A DNA stretch of 64,000 bases, taken from Deltaproteobacteria bacterium (lineage in GTDB: Bacteria > Acidobacteriota > Thermoanaerobaculia > Multivoradales > JAHZIX01). The DNA is taken from contig JAHZIX010000018.1 of NCBI GenBank assembly GCA_022601195.1, positions 62,001 to 126,000 of the forward strand, given 5' to 3'. A model generated the notes under the pieces. It was not told where the DNA came from and did not search any database. It saw only the letters and a list, made by a program, of their open reading frames with translations. Position 1 is the stretch's first letter. Every line of letters starts with the position of its first letter. The position numbers and the translations under genes were made by a program. Below are positions 26,446-35,246 of this stretch, piece after piece.

Positions 26446-27642
26446 CTAGGGCCAACCATCGAAGGCGAAGCGACCACCGCCGCCGGCAGAGCGCCAGGTC
26501 CGGTTGTCGAAGTACTCGTTGGCGGCCTCCAGGGTCGGCCGAACCAAGGTCTTGTTGTCTGCCCCCAACCAACCACACACCGACCCGGAGTCGGACTCGT
26601 CTCCCAGGAGATCCGACAGAAGACCGGCGCGTCGAAAGCCCCCATTCTCCCAATCGTCGTAACTACCAAAGCAGATGCGCTTGGGTACGGCCAAAGAAAG
26701 TAGCCGACCACCGACTTGGGAATCCTTGAGCACCCGATTGAGCCCCGCCTTGACGATATCCCCTCCGGGCGCATGAACCCACGCTCCCACGAAGGTGAGA
26801 TCCGCATCCCGCAGCAAGTAGTCCTCGGCGGCTAACCAAATCTCTACACAGCCGCCGACGGCCTCGCAGCTCTCATCCCCCAACTCTGCGGAGGAGTCGA
26901 AATGGGCCACGGTCCACTGCTCCCAAAAACTCTGCTCGATGGCAATGTGATCCGGTACCTGGTAGTCGATGGCATCCAGAAGCCCCTGGTCGAGAGCCAC
27001 TTCGAAGGCCTCGCGATCCCCTTCCTCTTCGAGGAGCCGGTACTCCTCCACCAGGTCCCGAGCCAGCTCCTCGGTCTTGAGACCACCGGCCCGCAACCGC
27101 AGCCAGCGGTCTCGCTGATCGATGATCCAATGGCCGACGCCGCGGCGCGGACCGATGCCCGTTACGGCTCCTCCCCAGGCCTCGAGAACGGGAATGAAGC
27201 TGGGCAGATCGGTGATCTTGGTGATTCCGAGTTTAGGGATGGGAGCTGCCAAATTACCCAGCAAGAGCTCCCCTAGCATCTCTCCAAAAAGCTCTCCGAA
27301 GTCTTTCTGAGTCTCCCGCATGGACTCGTTGAAGCTCAGGTCCTTGAGATGATCGAGGGCCGCTATGTAGCTATCGGCGCTGCGCTCCAGGTTCTCTACG
27401 ATCTGCCTGGCATTGCGGTCGATGAGCTCTCGAACCCGGCCCGGAACTTCCCCTCCGGTCTCCGGGGAATCGGATAGATCCTCGAACAGGTCCCAATCTT
27501 CGTCATCGGACAGCGCCTGGGATTGCACGGGCTGAGACAGGAGAGCTAGGGAAGCCAGCAGGACTAGCAGAGTGCTAAACCCTACCCGGGCTCCTCTCCA
27601 CGAGCTCCAGCGCGATGTCCTCTGTAATCTCAGTGTTGTCAT
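26446..27642 (-). CDS. Secreted protein of unknown function, last gene of the long operon
   Basis: 398 residues; GAGGAG precedes the ATG. The signal peptide ends SQPVQSQA. The N-terminal third is helical (VRELIDRNARQIVENLERSA), followed by a mixed region with Gly/Ala-rich helices (FGELFGEMLGELLLGNLAAP). Cysteines occur only in the second half (DESCEAVGGCVEIWL, KRICFGSYDDW, GSVCGWLG). No family was recognised. It is 98 bp downstream of the amidase gene on the same strand and could be the last member of that operon. Confidence 0.6.
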   Translation of the reverse strand: MTTLRLQRTSRWSSWRGARVGFSTLLVLLASLALLSQPVQSQALSDDEDWDLFEDLSDSPETGGEVPGRVRELIDRNARQIVENLERSADSYIAALDHLKDLSFNESMRETQKDFGELFGEMLGELLLGNLAAPIPKLGITKITDLPSFIPVLEAWGGAVTGIGPRRGVGHWIIDQRDRWLRLRAGGLKTEELARDLVEEYRLLEEEGDREAFEVALDQGLLDAIDYQVPDHIAIEQSFWEQWTVAHFDSSAELGDESCEAVGGCVEIWLAAEDYLLRDADLTFVGAWVHAPGGDIVKAGLNRVLKDSQVGGRLLSLAVPKRICFGSYDDWENGGFRRAGLLSDLLGDESDSGSVCGWLGADNKTLVRPTLEAANEYFDNRTWRSAGGGGRFAFDGWP

Positions 27643-27740
27643 GGATCGATCTCCTCATTTCTGTGCATGGCAAGATTTCTCTGCTTGGAAGGCGCGCGGC
27701 AATAAGCCTTTTGCCGACCGGCAAACGAAAGTGACCTCAC

Positions 27741-28892
27741 CTATTCGAGTAGGGATTCCAGGCTCGGTTCTCCGTCATCTAGGGAGACACCATCTGGAGC
27801 GAAGCTGTCTTCCATCAGGTGGTACCAGGTACAGGCGGTGTCGTGACTCTCGACGAAGGCCAGCTTGTCTCGGTTGGACAGACCCAGGAGCTCCCAATCG
27901 AACGCTCGGGGGTCCCCATGGCCGCCGGGGCGATCCACTTCGCAATGCCCCACGACACCGTCCTCGGCGATGGGATGCCGAGAGCGGATATCTTCAATCA
28001 ACTCATCGAGAGCCAAGTACTGCTCCACCGTGGGCTCACACAGCTCGCGGACAATGTCTCCTTCTTCGACCCCTTCCTGCCGAGCCGCCCGAGTCAAGGG
28101 AGCCCCAGTGAGGGAGTTACAGCTGGAGCCGTAACCCCGCAGAATCTGCAGCTCGATACCGATGGAGCTTTGGTTTACCTGTTTGGCATGCCAGGCCGCC
28201 CGCTCTTCCCCGATGTGCTGGTACAAGGTGCCGTCTCGATCGATGGTGTAGTGAGCCGCGGATTTTCGACATTGCCAGTTGTGGTTATTGCCCCGGGCAT
28301 GATCGCCATTGTGGATGACGATTTGGGTGACCTCTTCCTCGCGATGGGAACTGCGGCAGTCCACCTGACCGAAATATTGATAGTCGACATCGACTTCCGG
28401 CAGTCGGTCGGCCCTCGCTCGGCATAGGCTCGACTGGGGAGGATCCCAACGAGCACAAGGAGCGTCTCCATTGCCACTGCAAGAGCGGGACTGACTCGAA
28501 ACTCTCTTGGGGGCCGGGTCGTCGCACCGCACGACTTCGATGAGCTCGGGCTCCATGTCTACCCATCCGTCTTCCCCGCCAGGATCTTCCTCGATGGAGC
28601 CTTCCGATTTCTCTTCGGTCCTCACTTCGCCAGCATCCGTCTCGCCGCTCTCGAAGATGTCCCAGAAGCTCTCCTCAGAGGACTCCTCCGGAGGAATCTC
28701 AGCAGGGTCCGGAGTGGGCTCTTCGGGAGGATCCTGGAGGCTGGTGGGAGCAGCCTCGGAAAGGAAGGCACCAGCGTTGTTGCCGTCAGCAGGGGCAATC
28801 CAACAAAGGGATGCCAGAAGAAAGAAACCAGACAGCAACCATCTCGAAGGGCTCGAACAGCCTTTGACCCTTTTTTTCTCCACGGAAATCAC
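27741..28892 (-). CDS. N-acetylmuramoyl-L-alanine amidase (Amidase_2 family), exported
   Basis: 383 residues from GTG 28892, whose GTGA overlaps the stop of the preceding gene; AGGAAGGAC supplies the ribosome site. Signal segment at about 15-38 (LLSGFFLLASLCWIAPADG), then an acidic Glu/Pro-rich linker (residues 45-120). The Amidase_2 domain lies at about 140-340: EVTQIVIHNGD (first zinc His), AAHYTIDRDGTLYQHIGEE, QSSIGIELQI, and EDGVVGHCEVDRPGGHGDPR (second His plus Asp). These enzymes cut the bond between N-acetylmuramate and L-Ala in peptidoglycan. Placement at the end of the exported-protein operon suggests remodelling of the cell wall for that system. Confidence 0.85.
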   Translation of the reverse strand: MISVEKKRVKGCSSPSRWLLSGFFLLASLCWIAPADGNNAGAFLSEAAPTSLQDPPEEPTPDPAEIPPEESSEESFWDIFESGETDAGEVRTEEKSEGSIEEDPGGEDGWVDMEPELIEVVRCDDPAPKRVSSQSRSCSGNGDAPCARWDPPQSSLCRARADRLPEVDVDYQYFGQVDCRSSHREEEVTQIVIHNGDHARGNNHNWQCRKSAAHYTIDRDGTLYQHIGEERAAWHAKQVNQSSIGIELQILRGYGSSCNSLTGAPLTRAARQEGVEEGDIVRELCEPTVEQYLALDELIEDIRSRHPIAEDGVVGHCEVDRPGGHGDPRAFDWELLGLSNRDKLAFVESHDTACTWYHLMEDSFAPDGVSLDDGEPSLESLLE

Positions 28893-31318
28893 CGTCCTTC
28901 CTGGGTCGGCAGCTCATCGACGAAGAGGGTCGTCGAACGGGTCGATTGGCGTCCGGAAGAAACCGTCGTGCCCCCAGTAAGACGCCATTCGATGAGGTAG
29001 TCATAGACTCGACGGTCTTTCGGCAGAAGCACTTCCAGATCGCCAGAGAACTCGCCCCGCCCCGGCACCAGGGTGATCTGCTCCGTCCGTTCCCCGTCCA
29101 CCGGTTGGGTGAATATCTGGACGGTGAGGGCTCGCACTCGGGCCGCTTCCAAGGCCTCGGCGTTGGCGGAAAGGCCCAACCGCTGAATCACCAGGGGAGG
29201 AAAGAGACCGATGGCCCCGTCCCGAGTGGTTCGCCAGGGCTCGGCAATGCGGCTACCGCCAAAGAAGCTCCACACCACCCGGTATTCGTACTCCAACCAC
29301 CGGCTGCGGTCGCCGTCTCCCTTCCAGCCATAGAGCAGGCTGAAGCGATTGCCCGACTCCGCCAGGCTCTTTTGATCGATGCGAAGCTCTTGCTGGGTGA
29401 GGTCACCCTCCCCGTGGCGCTTGCGCAGCTCGAAGGAGACAAAGTTCACGAAACGGCCGAAGTCCTCCAGATTGAGACCATCCACATAGACCGCGACCTC
29501 CCGTTGCCGGTACAGGGGGTCGTCCAGATTGATTTGGAGGAAGCAGCGGCGGCAGCCCGAGACGTCGCCGACCTCGCCATCGAAACGGTCGAGAATCTGG
29601 TCTTGGCTGTGACGGTTGAGCTCGATCCTCAGAGTCTTCTGCTGGCTGCGGCGACGCATCTGAAAGGACGCCAGCACGGCGAGGGCCGGGCTCGAGTCCT
29701 CTTCTTCAGCCGATGAGGGAGTCTCGGCAGCCTGGGTTCCGGGTTTCTGGCTACTAGGTTTCTGAGTCTCGGGCTTCTGAGTGCCGGGCTTCTGAGACTG
29801 CGGCGCCTTGCCGGCATCCGCAGCCTTAGAGGGGGGATTCCCGGAAGCAGCCTTCCGGAGTCGGGCAGCTTCCTGCTGCTTCGCCTTGGCTCGCGTTCGC
29901 AGGGTTTTGGCTTCCTTGTCGTAAGTCGCAATCCTCTTCTTCGCCTTGTCGATGTCCTCTTGCTGGATCTTTGCGGGCTTTTCAGGAGTCGCTTCGGCGA
30001 GCTTCTTTTCTGCCTCGGCCACCTGGCGCCGCCCCGATTGCACCTTCTTCTCCAGGCCCTTCGCCTTCTCGAGAAGAGCCTTTCCTTCCGCCTCCGCCTT
30101 GCTGGCTTTCGCGGCAGCAGCTGCCCCGGGTTTGGCCTTATCTTTGCCTGGGCCTTTGCCTGGGCCTTTAGCTGGGCCTTTGCCTTGACCCGTCGGTGTC
30201 GTCTTCCCCGGAGAAGCCGTTTTTGCCGGGCTACTGGCTCTGGATCCGCCCCTGGATCCTCCCCCGGGGCCACTGCTGGACGCCTTGGGGGTCACTTGCG
30301 AGGTGCCCGAGGAGCGTTTCTGCCCCGCTTCCAAAAGTCGAAAAGCTCGATCCAGGAGAGATCCTCCTCCCCCTGCCGAGGCCTTGCCAGCGAGGCGTTT
30401 GAGATCGGCGGGATCGGGAATTGGCTCGAAGAGGCGGGACACCAAAGCCCGGTAGGTCTGATTGACCAGACCCTCGAAGCGTTCGTCCTCCCCCACCCAG
30501 GTCTCCCGAATCGCCCCCGCGTTGCGCAGATCTGTGAACGCGGCTTCTATTTCTGCCCCGAAATAGCTATGGGCCACCCCGGCGGCAAAAGCCTTGTGGT
30601 TGTAGACCTCCTCGAGATCTGCCTCGATGGTGACCCCGATAGGGCCACGGAAGCCCGCCACTTCCATGTCGAAGAAACGCACCGCGAGAGGAGGTCGCGA
30701 TTGCTTTTGAAAAGCCTGCCAGAGCACCCTCGCCCCTTGGCGAGTCAAGACGATATTGACCGAAGCCCGCCCTCCCAACAGGGGAGCGTTGCCGATGCCC
30801 AGAATGGCCGAGGTCAGCGGGTCCGTTCCGGATTCGACATCTTCCTGGGAGCCGGTAAAAACGAGAGCAAACCGCCCGCGGCGATAGCCGATGGGCCCCT
30901 TGAGGGTCGCCGACGGCTTCTGCCGCCTCAGCTCATTGCGCGCTCGCTGGATCTGCTCCGCATCGGCGCCCAACTCCATCTGCAAATGAACGATGCCTCC
31001 CCCCTCTGCATCCGAAGAACCTGAAGGATCTCCAGCCGGACGGGTGTTTTCCGCCCAGCGTAGAAAGGAAAAGGCTGGTTGCCCCACCTCGTCGACGGCC
31101 AGCCGGGGCTGGTTGGGTAGGTAGTAGTAGGCGTTCTCATCCCGCAGGTCCCGGTATAGGGTCATGCCTCCACCCTGCACAAAATCGTCCAGGAGAATCT
31201 GCTGCGCGGCACCGGGATCGGGCATGGAAAGGGCCAACGCCGATCCCAGCAGAGCCGAGCCAAGGCAGGTTCGATAGATATTGAGGCGGATCCAGGACGG
31301 ACAGGATCGTCGTGTCAT
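28889..31318 (-). CDS. Exported protein of the operon family, with Lys/Pro-rich insert (member 6)
   Basis: 809 residues with a signal peptide (ALALSMPDPGAAQQ). Family motifs: NAYYYLPNQPRLAVDEVGQ followed by AFSFLRWAE (residue about 60), a GGIVHLQMELGADA strand, DVESGTDPLTSAILGIGNA, and late DDPLYRQREVAVYVDG with VNFVSFELRKRHG. Between about residues 355 and 540 sits an unusual disordered and coiled-coil insert of Lys/Ala/Pro/Gln: GKGPAKGPGKGPGK, a helix ALLEKAKGLEKKVQSGRRQV, and QKPGTQKPETQKPSSQKPGT. The start overlaps the previous gene's stop (ATGA). It is the last family member before the amidase. Function unknown. Confidence 0.75.
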   Translation of the reverse strand: MTRRSCPSWIRLNIYRTCLGSALLGSALALSMPDPGAAQQILLDDFVQGGGMTLYRDLRDENAYYYLPNQPRLAVDEVGQPAFSFLRWAENTRPAGDPSGSSDAEGGGIVHLQMELGADAEQIQRARNELRRQKPSATLKGPIGYRRGRFALVFTGSQEDVESGTDPLTSAILGIGNAPLLGGRASVNIVLTRQGARVLWQAFQKQSRPPLAVRFFDMEVAGFRGPIGVTIEADLEEVYNHKAFAAGVAHSYFGAEIEAAFTDLRNAGAIRETWVGEDERFEGLVNQTYRALVSRLFEPIPDPADLKRLAGKASAGGGGSLLDRAFRLLEAGQKRSSGTSQVTPKASSSGPGGGSRGGSRASSPAKTASPGKTTPTGQGKGPAKGPGKGPGKDKAKPGAAAAAKASKAEAEGKALLEKAKGLEKKVQSGRRQVAEAEKKLAEATPEKPAKIQQEDIDKAKKRIATYDKEAKTLRTRAKAKQQEAARLRKAASGNPPSKAADAGKAPQSQKPGTQKPETQKPSSQKPGTQAAETPSSAEEEDSSPALAVLASFQMRRRSQQKTLRIELNRHSQDQILDRFDGEVGDVSGCRRCFLQINLDDPLYRQREVAVYVDGLNLEDFGRFVNFVSFELRKRHGEGDLTQQELRIDQKSLAESGNRFSLLYGWKGDGDRSRWLEYEYRVVWSFFGGSRIAEPWRTTRDGAIGLFPPLVIQRLGLSANAEALEAARVRALTVQIFTQPVDGERTEQITLVPGRGEFSGDLEVLLPKDRRVYDYLIEWRLTGGTTVSSGRQSTRSTTLFVDELPTQEGR

Positions 31319-33348
31319 CGTTGTTCCCCTTCGAGCAGCTCAGCAAACTGAGCCAAGACCCCTTCGTCCCCGGCAGGCGGCACTTCTTGGGCTGCTCCTC
31401 GAGCTGCGGCCAGGGACGGCGAGGCGTCGACCAAAAGATCCGTCGGAATGGCGGCGTAGATGTAGTCGTCCCCAACTTTTGGGCTCCAGGGCAGTGCCAA
31501 TTTGCCCAGCTCTTTGTGGTTGAGGATGAGCCGGTAAGCATAGCCTCGGCTGCCCCGGTCGAGATAGATCCGTCCCCGTACCAAGGGCTCACCGGAGAGA
31601 GGAGAAAGGTGGAGATTCTCTTCCACCTCGCGGCCGAAACGCCGATAGCGAATCTGCGCCGTGACTCGGGTGACTCCAGCTCCTTCCAGGGCAACCAAGT
31701 CCCCCTCTAGCTCGATGGACCGCGAGGCAACGGGAGGGGTGAGAGTGACTCCTTCCCAACTGCCCGACCGCCAAGGAGGCTTGGCGGGAAATACTTCGCC
31801 GCCCCGAAGGCTCCACTGCTCCTGGTATTCGTAGACATCGCTGGCGGCGTCTTCCCCCCGAGCGTAGGTGAGGCTTTGCACAACCCCCCGCGCTGCCACG
31901 CTCTCGGCAGTGAAAGTAAGGCTGTCTTCGAAGGGGCGGCCAGAGCTGCGGGTCTTGCGAACGTTGACAGTGACGTAGTTCACGGCATCTTCGAACATCT
32001 CCCGCGAGTCCAGATCGAGCACGAACTGAAGGTCTCGGTGCTCAAAGAAGGGATCGTTGAGGTTGACCGCTCCAACGCATCGGGGGTTGTCTCGCACCCC
32101 GTCATACCACTCACCGAGATTGCCGGTGAGCGAGAACGGCCAGCGCACCGCCATGCGGTACTCGAGGCGGAAGGTCTGGCTCCCCCTTTCCCGAAGGGTC
32201 TTCGAGACGGTTTGGCTAAAGCTGTTGGACTTGCCTTGGCGGCGCTGGTCCGCAGACTCCTCCCCGCTATCCTGGCGATCAGCGGGGGCTGGCGGTGCTT
32301 GGAGGCTCGGCGTTGCCAGAGCATCCAGAAAATATTGGAAGAAGGCCTCCCGAATCTTTGCCGTCCGCTCGTCTTCCCGCAGCTCCTCGAAGTCGACTTC
32401 CACGACCTTCTTGCTCTCCAGGAACTGGAATTGCGTGCGGCTCTCCTCGTAGGAGATCTCCTCCTCACCACACCACCACAGAAAGCAGTCCTTGGTTCTG
32501 GTGTACTCACTCTTCAGGCTTTCGGACTCGTCCACCAAGCGGTCCCAATGAATGGTTGCGGTTCCCCGGGCCGCCGGGGCCAAGGTGGTGTAACGAAAAT
32601 TGAGCTGCACCGAAAGGTCGGCGATGGACCGGGTCTGCTCCAGACTCGCCGCCATGAGCTGCGCACCGCGACCGGACAACCGCGCCGCCGCCGCCGCTCG
32701 ATCCCCCGGCAACAGAGGTGCTTTGCCGAAATGAAGCACCTGAGGAGTGAGGGAGGCGTCCGATAAAGTCGCCGAGACGATTTGAAATCCCGCCGACTCG
32801 GCCACTGGCTCCATGGGCACCGGACCGATCAGCCGAGCCCCCCTCCGCGCCGCCGCCAACCGCTCCCCAAGCTCCGCTTCCTGGGCTCCGTCGAGGCCCC
32901 ACTCAACGAGAAAATGCAGCAGGGCACCCTGCACGCCATCGTCGCTCTCTCGCTGCTCCGTGGTGTATTTGAGGAACAGAAACTCGGGAGTCTTGTCCGC
33001 ACGCCGAGCCAAGCGCAGGTTGGCGGGCAGATAGTGGTACAGCTGGGTCTTCTGACCTCTCGGACCGGCCTCCCCATAGAGCCGCACCACCGTCCCGTCC
33101 TGGAGAGAGATCGACAGCACGTTGTCGTCATCGAGCACCGTCGCGGCCGCCCTCGACTCCCAGATCAGGGTCACCCCTAGGCAGAGCACGAGATAGAAAG
33201 CCAGACGGGCTACCAGGCGGGCTACTAGACGGGCCACCAGATTTGGAGCGGAAGCCGCCCCGGTCCTAGCGGTTACACGGAGTACCCCTGGGGCGGAACG
33301 AGGCAAGGAGCAGGGGGAGGCCTCTTGGGGGCCAAAGGGAAATCTCAT
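31315..33348 (-). CDS. Exported protein of the operon family (member 5)
   Basis: 677 residues; start overlaps the previous stop by 4 bp (ATGA). The N-terminus has tandem LVARLVARLVAR then a hydrophobic core, probably a signal or anchor. Family motifs: QLYHYLPANLRLARRADK then EFLFLKYTTEQ, ALLHFLVEWGLDGAQ, GARLIGPVPMEPVAES, the Cys-bearing KDCFLWWCGEEE, NDPFFEHRDLQFVLDLDSRE and VNYVTVNVRKTRSSG, and a C-terminal YAYRLILNHKELGKLALPW. The region after 400 parallels the other members closely. No catalytic motif was seen. Confidence 0.75.
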   Translation of the reverse strand: MRFPFGPQEASPCSLPRSAPGVLRVTARTGAASAPNLVARLVARLVARLAFYLVLCLGVTLIWESRAAATVLDDDNVLSISLQDGTVVRLYGEAGPRGQKTQLYHYLPANLRLARRADKTPEFLFLKYTTEQRESDDGVQGALLHFLVEWGLDGAQEAELGERLAAARRGARLIGPVPMEPVAESAGFQIVSATLSDASLTPQVLHFGKAPLLPGDRAAAAARLSGRGAQLMAASLEQTRSIADLSVQLNFRYTTLAPAARGTATIHWDRLVDESESLKSEYTRTKDCFLWWCGEEEISYEESRTQFQFLESKKVVEVDFEELREDERTAKIREAFFQYFLDALATPSLQAPPAPADRQDSGEESADQRRQGKSNSFSQTVSKTLRERGSQTFRLEYRMAVRWPFSLTGNLGEWYDGVRDNPRCVGAVNLNDPFFEHRDLQFVLDLDSREMFEDAVNYVTVNVRKTRSSGRPFEDSLTFTAESVAARGVVQSLTYARGEDAASDVYEYQEQWSLRGGEVFPAKPPWRSGSWEGVTLTPPVASRSIELEGDLVALEGAGVTRVTAQIRYRRFGREVEENLHLSPLSGEPLVRGRIYLDRGSRGYAYRLILNHKELGKLALPWSPKVGDDYIYAAIPTDLLVDASPSLAAARGAAQEVPPAGDEGVLAQFAELLEGEQR

Positions 33349-35246
33349 AGGGCGTCCTCCGACAGGGGAGTTGTCACGGTGGTTCGATGGGAAGCTTCGA
33401 CCTTGGATACGGCTTCAGATGGCGCGGCTTCAGATGGCGCGGGTTCTGTAGGAAGAGAGCCTCCGGGCATCTCGTCAAGCAAGATCACTCCGCTGTCGTC
33501 CGTGCCGGAGCGTTCCCGGCGATGGCCATCTTCGAAGATCCAAGTCAGGGAGTAGCGATAGCCAAACTCTCCGCGAGGTAGAACGACTTCGATTTCCCGG
33601 TCCAGGGAGCCTTCCTCGGGGCGGAAGAGCAGCTGACTTTGCCGTCGCTCACCAAAAAAGGGGGTGTCCAAGCGCAGGGAAACGGCTCGAACCCTCTGAG
33701 CCTCGAGAGCAGCACCGTCTCCAAAGGCTTGCACCCCTCGGCGCACGAATGGGGCATAGAGGTGAATCACCGGATCCGATTGGGTGGTCCACGGGGTCCG
33801 GTAAGCTCCCCCGCCCTGGAAGCTCCAACCGGTGCGGTATTCGTAGTCGAGCCAGGCGGACCGGTCGGCGTCGCCGTCCCAGCCATAGATCAGGCGTAGG
33901 TCAGGGAGAGACTCGGACACCGAGTCCCGATAAAGGACTAGCTCTCGCAAGGTCTCCGCTCCGGAGCCATGACGCTTGCGCAAGCTGACGGTGACGTGAT
34001 TGATGGACTCCCCGAGCTCCGGCTGGAGAGCTCCGTCTACGGCGATGTGGATCGCTCGCTGCTGAAAAGAGGGGTCATTCAGGGAAACGGTTCGAAAGAG
34101 ATTCTCGTCTTGGCCGTAGCGATGGTAGAGGTCTCCGAGATTGACCGTGAGCGAGTGGTGACGGTCGTCGCTGGCCCGGTGCTGGAAGCTGAGAACACTG
34201 GTTCCCTGGCGACGAATCTCCTTGGCCTCAAAGGCCAGGTGTCCGCCAAAGCCCAGCACCTTCTGCGCCTTCGATCCCCGCTTTGGGTCGAAGAGCGCTA
34301 TCAGAGCCTCCAAGGGACCTGCCGCCGTCTCGCCAGCTCCGGGCTTTGGCTCTATGGGCTGGAAGAGCAGGTCGAGCAGCCGGGAATAGGCGCGGTCCAC
34401 TAGAGCTTCCGTGACCTCCGCACTGCCCGTGGACTCGAGGCGGATCGTCCCGTTCTGGATCAACTCATCCAAGAGAAGCTCAATCTGAGCTCCCACCCAA
34501 TAATAGGTAGCCCCGGTGTTCAGAGAGCGGTGCCGACTGACCTGGTCCCAATCCACCACCAGCTTTGCCTGATAGGCCGGGTGCTGGCCACGAAACACCA
34601 GATCGAAGGCCAAGGAGACATCCGGTGTCGGCTGTTTCAAACTCGCCAGGAGGAGCGTCGACGCTTCCGCATCCAAAGCAAAGGAGAGGGCGAGTCGGCC
34701 TCCTTCGAGCACCGGGGCGGCTCCTTGGGCGAGCACTCTCGGGCCTCCCTCGGAAGTGGATCGACTGAGAATCGAGGAGACGAGGGTGTACTGCCCCTTC
34801 TCGAAGAAGACCGGGCCCTGGAGACGAAGCTCCTGCTTTCCTGTCCTCCGCCGGAGCTCCCGAAGCGCCTGGGCAACCTCTTCCTCAGGGGTGTGGTATT
34901 CCACCAGAAAGTGGAGCACACCACCGCCCGCGGCAGCTTCTATTGCAGAGGCGGAGGCCTCCTCGGACCCTGCGGCGACGTAGCGGATGAGGGAGAACCG
35001 CGGGCGCCCGGTGTCGTCCATGGCCAACTGCCCCCGAGAGGGCAAATAAACATAGGTTTCTGGGTTCGAAGCCAAAGGAAAACACCACAAGCTGCCCGCT
35101 TGGACACCGCCTTCCAAGAGCACCTCCTGGGCCCTTCCAGAGATGGGTGAAAGCCCCCCGAGGACCAGAACCAGGACCAGGACCAAAAGCCCCACACCGA
35201 AGGGTCGCCGCTGCTGGAGAGACCTCCGGGAAGTCTTGCCCTTCAT
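33345..35246 (-). CDS. Exported protein of the operon family (member 4)
   Basis: 633 residues from ATG 35246; the open frame continues upstream to 35771, but the ATG overlaps the previous stop (ATGA at 35243-35246) and opens a signal-like segment. That segment has the unusual repeat LLVLVLVLVLGG. Family motifs: ETYVYLPSRGQLAMDDTGRP then FSLIRYVA, GGGVLHFLVEYHTPEEEVA, LRLQGPVFFEKGQYTL, NDPSFQQRAIHIAVDG with INHVTVSLRKRHGSG, and FGYRYSLTWIFEDGHRRERS. The C-terminal 30 residues are Ser/Glu/Pro-rich. Confidence 0.75.
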   Translation of the reverse strand: MKGKTSRRSLQQRRPFGVGLLVLVLVLVLGGLSPISGRAQEVLLEGGVQAGSLWCFPLASNPETYVYLPSRGQLAMDDTGRPRFSLIRYVAAGSEEASASAIEAAAGGGVLHFLVEYHTPEEEVAQALRELRRRTGKQELRLQGPVFFEKGQYTLVSSILSRSTSEGGPRVLAQGAAPVLEGGRLALSFALDAEASTLLLASLKQPTPDVSLAFDLVFRGQHPAYQAKLVVDWDQVSRHRSLNTGATYYWVGAQIELLLDELIQNGTIRLESTGSAEVTEALVDRAYSRLLDLLFQPIEPKPGAGETAAGPLEALIALFDPKRGSKAQKVLGFGGHLAFEAKEIRRQGTSVLSFQHRASDDRHHSLTVNLGDLYHRYGQDENLFRTVSLNDPSFQQRAIHIAVDGALQPELGESINHVTVSLRKRHGSGAETLRELVLYRDSVSESLPDLRLIYGWDGDADRSAWLDYEYRTGWSFQGGGAYRTPWTTQSDPVIHLYAPFVRRGVQAFGDGAALEAQRVRAVSLRLDTPFFGERRQSQLLFRPEEGSLDREIEVVLPRGEFGYRYSLTWIFEDGHRRERSGTDDSGVILLDEMPGGSLPTEPAPSEAAPSEAVSKVEASHRTTVTTPLSEDAL